Below are positions 1-11,320 of a stretch of DNA of 64,000 bases, in pieces. The position numbers and the translations under genes are program-made. Under the pieces are notes generated by a model. It saw nothing but the letters and a program-made list of their open reading frames with translations, had not been told where the DNA came from and made no database searches. This DNA comes from Symsagittifera roscoffensis (lineage: Eukaryota; Xenacoelomorpha; Acoela; Convolutidae), in contig NC_087068.1 in NCBI RefSeq assembly GCF_963678635.1, forward strand, positions 49,807,724-49,871,723, given 5' to 3'. Each line of letters opens with the position of its first letter. Within the stretch, counting starts at the first letter, position 1.

Positions 1-107
1 TTATCATCAATCAAAACCTTTGAATAAAAAAACAAATGACAGTTCAGATTTTGTGATGGAAACGCCGTCTAGTTTCTGACTAAATTTATGGCAATTGTTT
101 AGACATT

Positions 108-389
108 TCAGATACAGTAAAAACTAATATTCATAGTAATTTCTCTGTTTTTAACAAAAATTGTTAATTTTACCTTCTCCTGAAGTGTGTTTGGAGACTG
201 CTGAGCATTATGATGACAATGCTTCTTCTTGAAATGATTAGCGAGGTCCTCGCTGCTATACGTATAAAAGTTACAGTTAGAACTTTTCAAAACACCACGG
301 GTTCTACGATGTCTTGATGCGTGTAAGCGATTGTATTCTCTGCCACATTCAAGACATGCAACTCTTTCGTTTCTATTCAGTGATGGCAT
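108..389 (-). CDS. Stand-alone C2H2-type zinc-finger protein, copy 1
   Basis: Open frame of 93 codons with ATG at 389. It starts MPSLNRNERVACLECGREY, with a C-x2-C...H-x3-H finger, followed by a second finger ending HFKKKH. In this copy one second-finger Cys position reads Ser (KSSNCNF), whereas the copy at 14.6 kb has KCSNC. The first ~55 residues align with the N-terminus of the polymerase genes of this cluster (MPALNRNEK..., C-x2-C, AARH, then C-x2-C...H-x4-H), so this is a detached paralogue of that domain. The coding sequence probably ends or is spliced at AAG|GTAAAAT near position 174, which is conserved in copy 2; the last ~20 residues may then be intron read-through. Upstream lies a CCAAT-box array. 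A DNA-binding role is inferred from the fingers alone. Confidence 0.6.
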   Translation of the reverse strand: MPSLNRNERVACLECGREYNRLHASRHRRTRGVLKSSNCNFYTYSSEDLANHFKKKHCHHNAQQSPNTLQEKVKLTIFVKNREITMNISFYCI

Positions 390-539
390 CTCAATATGTA
401 AAAGGAGATTAAATGGGAGATTTAAAATAAAGCAGATAAGAAGAGTTGAATAGCCTCAAAAAATGAATAAAAGTGAATATAAGCAGCAAACTTATTAACA
501 AATTGTTTTCAACAAGAAATAAAATCAGAATGGATATGC

Positions 540-830
540 TAACTAGCCTAGCCGAAATAAAAATCATCCAATCTAACCAGAGTTTTCAAAAGTGTCAACC
601 AATCAGTTCGAGCATTAATAAATTGGAAACTTTTAATCATTTCTGATATCAACCAATCAGAATCGAGCTTCGATAGTCATGGAATTTTCAACAATTTAAT
701 GTCAACCAATCAGAATTGAGCTCTATTTCTCATGAATTTCTAAACTACTTTGATATCGCTTGTAGTTATTGAGGATACCTTCACAAGTAGTATTTGTGGT
801 AATAACCAATCAGAATGAAGTATTCCCAGA
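540..830. promoter_or_regulatory. CCAAT-box array upstream of zinc-finger gene, copy 1
   Basis: Four to five CCAATC motifs occur about 30-100 bp apart (near 565, 599, 653, 706 and 804), most in the wider context aaCCAATCAGAAT. CCAAT boxes are classic NF-Y sites. The same array recurs at 14.99-15.31 kb in front of the second copy of the gene, and similar motifs recur between p162 and the polymerase. The promoter role is inferred from position and motif density. Confidence 0.5.
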
Positions 831-1067
831 TTTTTAAAAAGTTTGTAGATCAGAACCAAACTATGTTTATGGAACTTACTAATCAATCAATTTTATTGAA
901 TTTTTCTAATATAACTAAGATTTCAAATTTGATACCTTAGTCAGATAAATGAGATTTCTTGTCTGGTTAATTTTGTTTTTTCGATACTCAATTCAAGTTT
1001 TGAAATTTAGATCAAAAATTTTTCGATTTGTTCTATTTCTAACCAATGAAAAAGAAATTATCAAAAT

Positions 1068-1505
1068 CTACAGTTTTATCACTTTCCTAATGATATATTG
1101 GTTGGTAAAATAATCAACCGGAAGTCTTTTAAATTTGGATAATCGATTAAAAGATATTCTGACAAATCTAGATTTTATAAATGTATCAAATTCAAAACAG
1201 TAATCAAAATGATGTTCTTTATCTCCAATTTTGGTTTTATAGGCTCTTCCATTCTTTTGTTTTTTTTTGCTGATCGAACATTGAATCTGACTTAATTCTT
1301 CTAGACAAAAACATTGTTGACAAATCTGGTAGTACTCTTCTTTTCTGAAATCTCCTCGCCATCTCTTTAACAAAATTTTTGAGTTTTCTGGGTTTCGTTA
1401 CAAGTTAAAACTAATACAATCTCCATCAACGTCATCTGTCCACCACTCCTTTAATTTTTTGTAGTAGTTCAAATTTAAAATCTGATAGATGCCCTTTTCA
1501 TACAT
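1068..1505 (-). pseudogene. p177, conserved element gene of unknown function, copy 1 (broken)
   Basis: Starting from the ATG at 1505 the frame gives an N-terminus matching copy 2 at 15.5-16.0 kb (YQIL.LN.Y..L.EWW, then DVDGDC). It meets an in-frame TAA after about 35 codons, beside a small indel. It then continues as LLKRWRGDFRKEEY and a Cys-containing stretch (CQQCFCLEEL) to 1068. Copy 2 continues about 40 residues further at the C-terminus, so this copy also carries a 3' frameshift. No domain is recognised. The paired Cys residues and basic patches are suggestive only. It lies between the zinc-finger gene and p154 on the same strand. Confidence 0.5.
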
Positions 1506-2025
1506 TGAAAACGCTTTTGATAGAAACGTTTTTCTTACTAAAATAAACGAAGAAGTTTTAAAAACTCGAATTGTTTAATCATTTTAAAAGTGTTTTGTAA
1601 TAAAAATCACCATAAAACTTTTTCCTTATTCAGAGTCTAATTAGTTTTGAGGAAATTCATAATCAAAACCTCACATTAAGGCAAACAAAAATGAAAACAA
1701 CCAATGAAATTCGGAAAGTCGATAAATAATGATAATGTTTTCAACTAAATATACATTCTTGTTTGTAATTTTGTTAAACTGAGACAAAATTTACCAAAAT
1801 TTTGATGAAAACAGTAAATAAATAAATTTATCTGTAAATTTTTAAATTAAATACTGGAAACTCTTTTGATAATTGATTAGTGTTTTATGTCAATTTCGAT
1901 TAAATTGTACGTTTTGTCTGACTTTTCCTCAGATATTATAGCTCTAAATATACACTTCAGTGAGAAAAAAATACTTTTGATCCAATAATAATTCAATTAC
2001 CAAAAATGCAAATTATCACAAAGCA
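1506..2025. other. AT-rich spacer between p177 and p154
   Basis: No gene seen. The stretch is nearly the same in the second unit (about 15.99-16.51 kb), including the run around TAAATATACATTCTTG, so it is part of the duplicated element rather than unique flank. Confidence 0.45.
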
Positions 2026-2490
2026 TTACTGAGGTTTACAATAATCAACAAACATAAACTCTCCCAAAATTTGGGACATGTCGTTGAACTCGTTCAAAGT
2101 ATAGTTGACATAGGCAACTTGTTTCATTGCTTCATTCTCTTTTGCAGTGAAGAGTCGAATCTTAATGTAGGGAGGCTTGATCACATTGTAGTTTTTGATT
2201 GTGACACACACCCTCCTCATGTTGTATGAGGCTATTTCATATACTCTATTACAGATGTCGAGCTCCTGATCCATAGTTGATTCTTTACCAGATTTTGGTT
2301 CATATATAGGTACGAGTCCAAGATTTCCAGCATCGTGAATAGCACTGTTCCGGATTGCCGATATTGCTTCTCCTTCTTTTTCACTAAGATAAGATGGTTG
2401 AGACTTTTCAAATTGTCCCAAACCATTTATTTTTAATAGTTGAAAGCACGGTTCTAAGTATTTTTCCCCTTGAAGGATTTTTGGAACCAA
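2026..2490 (-). CDS. p154, conserved element gene of unknown function, copy 1
   Basis: An open frame without stops runs from about 2490 to the TGA/TAA-proximal end at 2026, but it has no ATG at its 5' end (the first codon is TTG). The last ~120 residues (YLSEKEGEAISAI... to ...GEFMFVDYCKPQ) are nearly identical to copy 2 at 16.5 kb. The two copies differ by a 1-nt indel near 2400: an ATG (MVWDNLK) is in frame in copy 2 but out of frame here. So either this copy is frameshifted or the true N-terminus comes from an upstream exon. The C-terminal half has alternating hydrophobic strands (VCVTIKNYNVI, YIKIRLF). There is no signal peptide or membrane helix and no recognised family. Confidence 0.5.
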   Translation of the reverse strand: MVPKILQGEKYLEPCFQLLKINGLGQFEKSQPSYLSEKEGEAISAIRNSAIHDAGNLGLVPIYEPKSGKESTMDQELDICNRVYEIASYNMRRVCVTIKNYNVIKPPYIKIRLFTAKENEAMKQVAYVNYTLNEFNDMSQILGEFMFVDYCKPQ

Positions 2491-2499
2491 ACAAATCTC

Positions 2500-3400
2500 C
2501 CAATTCTTTTTTGATTTTTTGAATTTTCAATGTAGTTGGGACTATCAACTTTTCTCGGGTACATTTTGAAGAACAAACTGACCAGATGAGGAGAAATGAG
2601 AGAAATGATTTTGAGATTAAACGAAAACGAAAGTAAGCGGTGTGAGTCATCCCCGATTTCCATATATGGAAGTAGTACCTAATATGGAAGGATTTTCCTA
2701 TGTGGAAACTGCGTAGGCGTTAATTTTACTAAATAACTCCACCGTTTTCTGCAAAAATCATTTTTCTCAATGGCAGCTGCTATGTGTCAAGCTCTTCCCA
2801 GCTTTTATTCAGATTATATAAGTAAATCATTGTTTATTTCTGTTTCCAACAAATTTTACGAAAAATACATAGTAATCCAAGAATTTTCCGTAATACTCAC
2901 GATTCTTTCTAATCCTTGGGAAATTACAAATTTCATATAGTTCTAATTGGAACATCTCTTAGCCAAATTCTTCAGAGATTAGACAAATATCAATACATAT
3001 ATCAAGAAATTGATTGATTTACCCTTTCTACAAACACAGACTCTTTTCGAGTGTTGTCACATCAAGTTGGGAAGTCTTCAATCAGCTTAGTTGCGGAGTT
3101 CAGCATAATTTACGATAGAAAGGAGCAGAAAAAACACCAAACACAGCGTATCAAGGAAACGACTTGTTGGCAAAAAAATCAAAAATAATTGTCTGAGTTT
3201 TAATCAAAAACTTGCGTCTACGCAAACTCTTGGTTCAGCATTTTTAGAAAACTATTTCGAACAGTACAAAACTAAAAAAATGAATCTGATTTGTTCAAAA
3301 TATTGGATTTTTTTATTGATGGTTATGGTTCTGTAAATAGTGAGAGGGTCTATTTTTCAATTAGTTTTTGATTATTTCTTCTTAAAATTCTTGTCAGGTT
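2500..3400. other. Element DNA without a clear gene
   Basis: Shared with 17.0-17.83 kb. It contains near-exact palindromic short motifs (CCATATATGG and CATATTAGG-type near 2655-2700) and a degenerate counterpart of the open frame seen at 17.5-17.8 kb. Here that frame is broken by stops near 3110 and 3190. I see no intact gene. Confidence 0.4.
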
Positions 3401-3439
3401 TAATTAATTAAATTTCAATTGAAATGCTTTTCAACGAAT

Positions 3440-4800
3440 AAATGTATGTTACTTTTTTTACAGGATGCAAAAGATTATTTTATAACAAATATGTGTTTTA
3501 TACAGAAAGTTTGTTGCAGAATGCAACCTTTTCTCATAATTTAAAAAATATATGTATTTGCAAAACCTAAATTCATTTTTCTTTTTTTTTTTAGAAATTA
3601 TCAGTGTTGATGACTTTGAGGGCTTTTCCGTATCATAATACACTGTTTTTCTCATGTTTTTGATATAGATATGTGCAGAAACAGATTTTTTACTGATCAA
3701 ACTTGAAACCAAGAAATTCTTGAACTTTAATTTTTAACATTGCAAGAAAATCTTGTTATAGTTTTGATTGAAATGCGAAAAAAGTTTAAAAAGTTTTTCT
3801 TCGAATGCGAAAATTTTTTGATTTTTTTAACAAAATTTTTGTCATATGAGAACGTTTTGTACGATGCAACATTTTTCATGATTTTTTGAAAAATAAATGC
3901 AAAAACCAAACTTCTTTTCTCTTATGCAAATGCAAAATCTGCTAAATTTTATTGTACAAAATTTGTTGAATTCAAGCTAAATTTTTTTATAATTGATGAC
4001 TTTGAGTACTATTCCCTATCTTAATACAATATTTTTCCAATACTTTGATCAATATACAAGCAAAAAAGAGATTTCTTCATGATCAAAATTAAAACAAAGG
4101 TTTTCATTTATTTTAATTATTAACAGTGCAAGAAATTCCTCTTTCATTTTTCTTTAAAATGCGAAAATATTTAATGGGATTTTTTTGTAATTTTTGAGAT
4201 TTTTTTTGATTTTTTTAACAAATGTGCAAAAATTTTCAAAAAATTTTGTGTTAGTTGTAAGTTTTTTCGTGGTTTTTTTTGAAAACAAATGCAAAAATCC
4301 AGCTTCTTTTTTCTTATGCATATGCGAAAAACGCAAAAATTCATTGTAAGAAACTCGTTAAATACCTGCTGAAAATTCTTCATTATTGATGACTTTGAGT
4401 GCTATTCCTTATCTTAATACATTGTTTTTTTGATGTGTTTAATCAACATACATGCAAAAATTGAATTTTTTAATGATCAAAATTGAGACAAAGAAATTCA
4501 TCATTTCAATTTTCAACCTCAAGAAAATCCTGTTCCATTTTTTTTAAATGCGAAAATATTTAATGAAATTTTTCTTAATTTGCGAGATTGTCTTTGATTG
4601 TTTTAAAAAGTGTGCCAGAAATATCATAAAAATTTTTGCATGGTGCAAAAGTTTTTGTAAAACTTTAAACATGTTTGCATAAATTGGTTCAGTTTTTTTG
4701 CCATCTTTCTCACAAAACTCTGTAAAAGTATTTACCAGTTGCATAATTAGTTTTAGTTCTAACAAAATGTTTCAACAAACTTTAAAAAAAACTTTACCTT
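3440..4800. repeat. Tandem array of ~390 bp AT-rich monomers, array 1
   Basis: Three monomers are anchored by TTGATGACTTTGAG followed by a CCCTATCTTAATAC-type core at about 3607, 3994 and 4385, giving spacings near 386-390 bp. Monomers also carry 'cagtgcaagaaa', 'aaaatgcgaaaa' and 'atgcaaatgcaaaa' blocks, the last with a perfect octamer ATGCAAAT at 3924-3931. The third monomer has ATGCATATGC instead. Short open frames inside are AT-rich noise. Related arrays occur at 17.9-20.4, 30.4-31.56, 32.5-34.3 and 37.9-39.3 kb. Confidence 0.8.
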
Positions 4801-4916
4801 TGGAATTTTTTAACAAACTTTTCTATGATCTCATCTCTTTGTTCCTTTCTCTTTAAAATAAAATTACTAGATGCAAAGAAATTAAACTACAAAACACAAG
4901 ACAATAACCAATTCAG

Positions 4917-5413
4917 TTATAAATCAGAGAGCTGTCGAGCAGCTGAGTTCTCAAAATTTGGCAAGTTCTCAATGGAGTGCAAAGCTGGTCTTGCCTGCAT
5001 CACTGGTGGTTCGCTGACCGGAGTTCTTGGCTCAGAGAACCCCTCATCCTCTTCGATGGTCATTGGGTTGTCCACAGATCCCACTTCCAAAGGAAAGAGG
5101 AAATCGTCTAATGGTTGAGCCACATATCTAGATTCAGGAGTTTGGGGGTAGTTCCTTCCCACATGCACGGCCACTTCATCCATCATTTGCATTTCTCCAA
5201 GTTGGTTCTCTGTAGGGGTACTTGCGTTACATGATGTTCGTTGGATTCCCTGCGCATCACCTCCACCATGTGCCAGACTTGGATTGTGATGTCCATTCGT
5301 GCCGGAAAAAATCGACAAACTGTTTTTCGCACTTGGATTTGTACTAAATCAGCCGAAAGTTCTGCCGAGAAAATAAGGTTGTTGTTTTGTACTGAGAAGA
5401 TCATTTTGAGCAA
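4917..5413 (-). pseudogene. p162, conserved element gene, copy 1 (frameshifted)
   Basis: Two overlapping frames together match the intact copy at 39.4-39.9 kb. The N-terminal half (MIFSVQNNN, ADLVQIQVR, ARMDI, VWHMVEVMRR) is in one frame. The C-terminal half (ENQLGEMQMM, SRYVAQP, DDFLFP, then DNPMTIEEDEGFSEPRTP) is in another, and they are joined near 5215 by a 1-nt insertion. The C-terminal half is acidic and proline-containing, with a PMTIEEDEG segment that resembles a SUMO-interacting motif. It is transcribed away from the polymerase, with 1.57 kb between the two starts. Function unknown. Confidence 0.6.
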
Positions 5414-6984
5414 TAAGTTGAGTTAACGATACAGAGTAAAAACAAGATTCACAATTGAGAGGGAGGTAGTTGACGGTGGTTAAGTTGAAATTACTGTTTT
5501 TAGAGTTGAGAGAGGAGGTAGTTGACGGTAGTTGAAATGAAAATAAAATGATTTTTAGTTAAGAGAGAGGGTTACCTTCAACTGGAAAGTGTGGGTTTAA
5601 CCAATCAGAATGGCTTTTCCTTACTTGGATTGTAGTCTTGTCCAATCAGATTTCAGCTTCCTTTTATGGAATTCTTATAGAAAACTCGAACTCGTGTCCA
5701 ATCGGAAACAAAGCTCCATTTTACACATTGTCGTTTCCAATCACAAAAAAGTTCAGTTTTGTTATAGTTGTCGTATCCAATCAGAGGACCCTTTTAAGGA
5801 CTTAAAAAAATATATACACAAAAGCAATCGCATAAATAAATGACCAAAATTTGTTCGCTGTAAAAATTAGATATATTGCCAATATAAATAACAAAAGAAG
5901 GAAAATTAATAAAAGTAGCATACCTGCAAGTCTTATCATCAAGTTAATTAAATTTTTTGAATATAATTAATGAGAAATTGCTAATTTTTGAGCAGATAGT
6001 CAAATTCTTTAATTTTGATGTAGATTTAAGAGGATAACTATAAGCTGATGAATTTTTCAAAGCGAATCTCTGAAAATCTGATTCCAAACCTGATCATGCA
6101 AGATTTTGAACTTGGAAAATTGTTAAAAAATGAAGGAATAAAGAACTTTGCTGGTGAGTTTTGACAAATTTGGGAGTTGGATAGGGAATAAAAAGAGTCT
6201 TTGTAATATTATCGTACGACTTTTTTATTTACTTCAAATTTTCTAAAATAAACTAAATTTCTTTTCTAGTCAAGTGTAACTCAGCAGTATGTTTATAGCT
6301 TTAATGTGGATCAAAAACGAAATCTTTGATTGAGTAAATTTCCCTAAAGACCCTTAGTTAGTCGGAGAACTATATTTTTGACAACATAAACGTCCAAAAA
6401 ATTGCGAAAAAAGTAAAAATCTACATATATTTATCAATGAGGAAATCACACGGAATATTTTTTTCTTGTAGAGTAAATCGAGGCAGCTCAAATGTTTTTT
6501 ATTTGACGTTTTTCAAAAATATATATATGTTGGATCCAAAGTGATGCCTAGAAACTGCTTAGTTCTGATTGGTTGAAAGTTTTTCTTGAAAACTCTAGAA
6601 CTTTCGAAGGAATGACGTAAGCGATGACGTCATTACCATAAAAAACAATGTTGAATGGTTGCTGACGTCACTTCTAATAATAGAGTGACGTCATTACGGT
6701 AAAAAGAAAATTGCGTAGGCGGTGACATCACTTCTATTCAAAGAATGACGTCCTTACCATAAAAGGAAAATTGCGTAATCGATGACATCATTGTTAATAT
6801 AAAAACGCTCAGTTTCCGATTTAAATCATCATATTGTTTGCCAATCAGAAACTGTTAATTCAATTTTACTTCAATTTTTACAATTCGTTTCTTCGCGAAA
6901 AGAAAAAGTAGGTATTTTTATTCAAAGGGTACTTTGAGTTTATATTTATGGAACATTTCTAAAATCCCAAAATTGTTTTGAATA
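5414..6984. promoter_or_regulatory. Divergent control region, p162 / polymerase copy A
   Basis: The part next to p162 holds CCAAT-type boxes about 40-60 bp apart (near 5600, 5641, 5700, 5738 and 5778). The part next to the polymerase holds a CRE-type array: perfect TGACGTCA at 6625-6632, 6663-6670 and 6686-6693, plus one-base variants near 6613, 6723, 6748 and 6783, each typically followed by 'ttaccataaaa'. A lone CCAATCAGA lies near 6840, just upstream of the 5' leader. The same layout precedes every other polymerase copy. The leader intron of other copies is disabled here: the donor reads GTAGGT at 6908 and the acceptor AG has become GA. Confidence 0.65.
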
Positions 6985-9900
6985 ATGCTCGCTCTTAAAA
7001 GAAACGAGAAAGTTAAGTGTGGAGACTGTGAAAAAAAGTATGTTAGAGCGCATGCAGCTCGACATCAAAAAAGATGTGCTAAATGAGTTATTTCTTGTCC
7101 TGATTGTAAGTACTCCACTTACAATCAACAAGAATTGAACTATCATATGGCCAAGAAGCATGCTCAACCAAGTTCGAAACAGTCGACGGTTTGTCCTTCT
7201 TGTGAACAAGAGTTCCCAAGTTACTACTCTCTCCAACAACATCGGAGAAAAGACCATGGAGCAAAACAACGGAAACCCAGTGATACGATGGCCGACTTGA
7301 ACAAGATTGTAGAGGATGAAGGGGAAGATGGTGAAAAACTAAAAGAGGAACTTAGTGCTTTTCAACATTTTCCGTTGAATACGGAAATGGAAAATGGGAT
7401 ACATAAAGTATTTAACGTCCAAATGTCCAAGTTAGATACTGAAGTAATCAACGAGAAACTAGAGGCAGTCTTCAATAAGCTCAATTCTGCCGCTAAAATC
7501 AACATTGCTCTGGGTTTTGTTTCTTCCAAATATTGAGACTGGTGAATTTTTACGCCCATGAAAACAAAACTCTGTTTGAAAAATCCCACTTTATTTGTAC
7601 AAAAGCGGATTCGATAACAATTCAAGGAAAAGTAGAAAAATTTGATATTGTGGCGCATATATTTGATATTGAACAGAACACGAAATGGAGATTCAAGTTG
7701 ATTACTAACGTTACAATTTTTGCTGCTTTGCTGAAAACATCCCCATGGGAAGTCCGGACTCTGTCTTACCCGAACCTTTATTACGACATACGCAAGTGAA
7801 TTGTCTTTTGTCTATCAAAGACAAGGAACCCCACAGAGATCATTTGTGTCTTTACTGTGCATTGGCCTTGTACATGAACGGGCATAATGATCTCGACTCT
7901 CACACTTCTAGATACTCTACAGAAATTGTATCAAAGTCTGGTTATGGTCCTAGAAGTTCTCGTAGAGTTTCAGTAGAAGACTTACCTGTTGTCGAGGAAA
8001 TTGTTCAAAGAAACATCTTTATTTACGATTTCGATCTTCAGATTTCGAAAATATGTAGGAGAACTAGCTCGAAGAATTATTGGAAGATTTGACAAAACAG
8101 TCAAATTACTGAGATTTAACAATCATATCATTCATACAAATGATATTGATTCTTTCTTCAAGTGTTTCCGGTGTCCTAGTTGTAATAATTTCTTCAAAAG
8201 ATCTGAGTGTCTCAACAATCTACTTCTGAGATGCAAGGACCGAGTGATACATATTTAACCAAAGAACGTCTATGAGCTTCGCGAAACCTTGTTTGAAAAG
8301 CTAGAAGGATTCAGTCTTCCAGTTTCTAAAGCCACCAAGTTTTTCAATAATCTAGCAAATTTCGACTTTGAGTCGATTTGTGTTCCTACAGAGGAACTAA
8401 AAGAGACGCAAACTACTATCTGGATTGGAAAACATGTACCAATTTCAGTCTCTATATCATCAAATCTGATTGATGAACCCATCTTTTTGTACAACAAGGA
8501 TCCACAGAGCTTGATGACTGATTTTGCAAGCAAACACAGGCTGTTGAGTGAGAAAAGTGAGCTGGAGACGAGAACTAAATTTCAAGATATTGAAGTAGCT
8601 GTCAATGAAAGAATGAAAAAGATCTTTGATCAGCTAAACGAACCTGGTAAAAATTATTTAAGTAACAAACTCGAGTACGAAGACGAATGCATTGAAGATT
8701 CTGAAGAAGCAGATATGTCAACACAATTCTTGCGAATTCAGAAAAATCAACTCATCGACTTGAAACAATATCTGGAGAGATATGTAAATATTTTACCTGT
8801 TTTTGGATTTAATAGCGGTAGATATGATTTGAATTTGATCTAGTCCTACCTAATCCCCTATTTGATTCGCGATAAAGAACAAGAAACATCCGTTATCAAA
8901 AAAGCAAATGACTTTTTATCTTTCAAGTTTGAGATGTACACTTGCTCGACATAATGAAAGTTTCTGGGAAGAGCAATTACTCTGGCTTCATTTCTCAAAG
9001 CCTATAAAGCTAGCGAAACGAAAGGATTATTTCCCTATGAGTGGTTTGATAACCCAGACAAACTTGACTTTCCTGAATTGCCACCGTATGAAGCCTTTTT
9101 CAGTAAACTTTTAAAAAACAATCCTCTAGACAAAGACTTCATTGATTATGAGAAGCTCAAAAAGAGTGGGCTTGACGAACAACAAGTACTGAAAAAGCTT
9201 CAAATCAAGACTGTTTCTCAATCTGGTTTGGATAATTACAATTACTTACAAGAGCCTTGGAAGAAAAACGTAACGACAGTGTTAAAAGGTCTTTGAAGTG
9301 GTACAACAACAAGGATGTAGTTCCAGCCCTGGAGGCAATGCAAAATGCAAAAAATGATTCAATTTTATCATAACAAGGGGATAGACATGTTGAAACTTGG
9401 ATGCACACTTCCAAATCTAGCAAACATATGTCTACACAAATCTACAAATTACAAGTTTTATCCATTTTGCGAAAGTGATAAAGGCTTGTGTGAAAAAATT
9501 AGAGAGGACATGACTGGTAGACCCTCTATTGTTTTCGCACGAAAAGCTGTAATTGATGAAACATACATCAAAAATTCATCAAATATTTGTAAATCAATCG
9601 TTGGAATTGATGCAAGTCAGCTTTACCCTTTCTCAATGTGTCAAGATATGCCAACAGGACTGTACACGAGATGGGCGTTTGACGCCGATATGCAGAAGTT
9701 TAAAGCTAGACACAATCGAACTAGCAATTTTGACAATATAGTCATGTCTTTTTATCAGGAAACAGGACCAGAATGTAAAATTGAGAGCTTTTTTCCATCT
9801 GGAAAACTGAATAAAACTGACTGTTTTAGTGTGGAAGGATATTGTGATCACTGTAAAACAGTGTTTCAAGCAATGGGATGCTAGTATCTTTTCTGCTCCT

Positions 9901-11320
9901 GTCAAGAAGCTTGTCCCTCCTTAACAGATCAGGACATTGAACGAGGTAATAAGAAGAGAGAGATGGATGATATGAGATGGAAATACATAAAAAAGAAAGG
10001 ATACAAAGTTGAAGAAATGTGAGAGTGTGACTGGTGGGGAATTTTCAAAACCAATGACAAAATCGAAAATCAGGTCAGAACCCACTTTCCCTATAAAGGA
10101 CCTCTTTCTACAGACTCCCTTCTAGCAAAAATAAAAAAGTATCTCTTTTTGCCTACGTTCAGTGCAATTTAGTTGTTCCTGATGAGCTAAAATCAAAATT
10201 GGCCAACTTTCCTCCAATTCACAAAAACACTGAAGTTGGAAGAATAGATATTGGAGACTACATGAAAAACTATGCAATCGAGAACGAAATGTTAAAGCAT
10301 CCTCAGAGAAAGCTGATTTCTAGTTTTAAGCTAGAAAATTGAACGGTGATAACTCCACTCTTCAACTTTTATTTGGAACTCGGCTTGCAATGCAGCAAAA
10401 TTTACCGTTCTGTTGAGTATACTAAACGGAAATGTTTCATTAATTTCGTTCAATCAGTGGTTGATGCTAGAAAAGAAGGAGATGAAAACCCTCTATCAGG
10501 ATTTGTAGCAGAAACAAGAAGCTTTTAGGTAGTTCTTCCTATGGATGTCAGATCATGGATAGATCCAGGCAATTACGAAGTATCTGAACGATGAAAAAAC
10601 TCATAAAGCGATAAATGAGTCATTGTTCAAAAGATTGAAAACAGTTGAAAAAGACTTGTATGAGGTGGAGTTGTTGAAATCAACCATTGAACATAGAGAA
10701 CCCATCATCGTTGGATTTTTCATACTGCAGTATGCGAAGCTGAGAAATTTGGAATTCTACTATAACTTCCTGACAAGTTCTGCGATGTAAACAAATTAGA
10801 AGAGTTAGAGATGGACACAGACTCGCTTTACTTAGCTCTTGCGGAAGAGAAGTTATACGACTGTATCCAACCAGATAGGAGAGCTGCTTGGGAAAAAATG
10901 AGGGAAAATGACTGTACAGACTCTTTCAAGGCGGATGCAAAATCTAATTTCTTCCTTCCAACGTGTTGCAGCACGCATAAAAAGCATGATAAGTGGGAGC
11001 CGGGACTTTTTACAGAAGAATTTAGATGTACAGAAAGGCTTTGTTTGTGTAGCAAGACATTTTGGTGCTATGACAACAAGTCCGATAAAATCAAAATTAG
11101 CAGTAAAGGAATAAATGAACGGGTTCTAGAAGACTCTGGAGACGGTTTCATGTCAAAATACAGAAGAGTGCTTGATGAATCATTTAACTTGTCATCAGGA
11201 TTCAGAACTATAAATCATATGGTGGCCACATATGAACAGACAAAGAAAAGACTAAGCTACTTTTATCCAAAAGGACAAGTACAAAATTATGGAATTCATA
11301 CAAAACCATTGCACTTATAA
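6985..11320 (+). pseudogene. Family B DNA polymerase with zinc fingers, copy A (fullest, broken)
   Basis: ATG at 6985. In order: a C-x2-C...H finger, C2H2 fingers 2 and 3 (to ~7260), an OTU-like Cys box (DHLCLYCALA, near 7838), a further Cys pair (CPSCNNFFKRS, ~8175), ExoI FDFES (8361-8375), ExoII NSGRYD (8811-8828), motif A DASQLYP (9609-9629), motif B SSSYG (10531-10545) and motif C DTDS (10811-10825), ending near 11320. About 1,400 codons. This motif set is that of the protein-primed branch of family B polymerases (Pfam DNA_pol_B_2 type) found in Polintons, related viruses and linear plasmids. Lesions include a TGA at 7084 between fingers 1 and 2, a frameshift near 7525, a 1-nt deletion near 7745, TAA at 8256, TAG at 8841 and 9882, and TGA near 10019. 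Motif B has Ser where Asn is usual (NSxYG). Not functional as written. Confidence 0.85.

Noticed and set aside
3458-4765. Short minus-strand frames rich in Lys/Phe/Ile inside array 1 and similar ones in the other arrays
   Set aside because: They arise from A/T-rich monomer sequence, differ between monomers and show no conserved start.
7084-7086. TGA between fingers 1 and 2 of polymerase copy A as a recoded codon
   Set aside because: Other copies read GGA at this place, and copy A has many other stops and frameshifts, so ordinary decay is enough.
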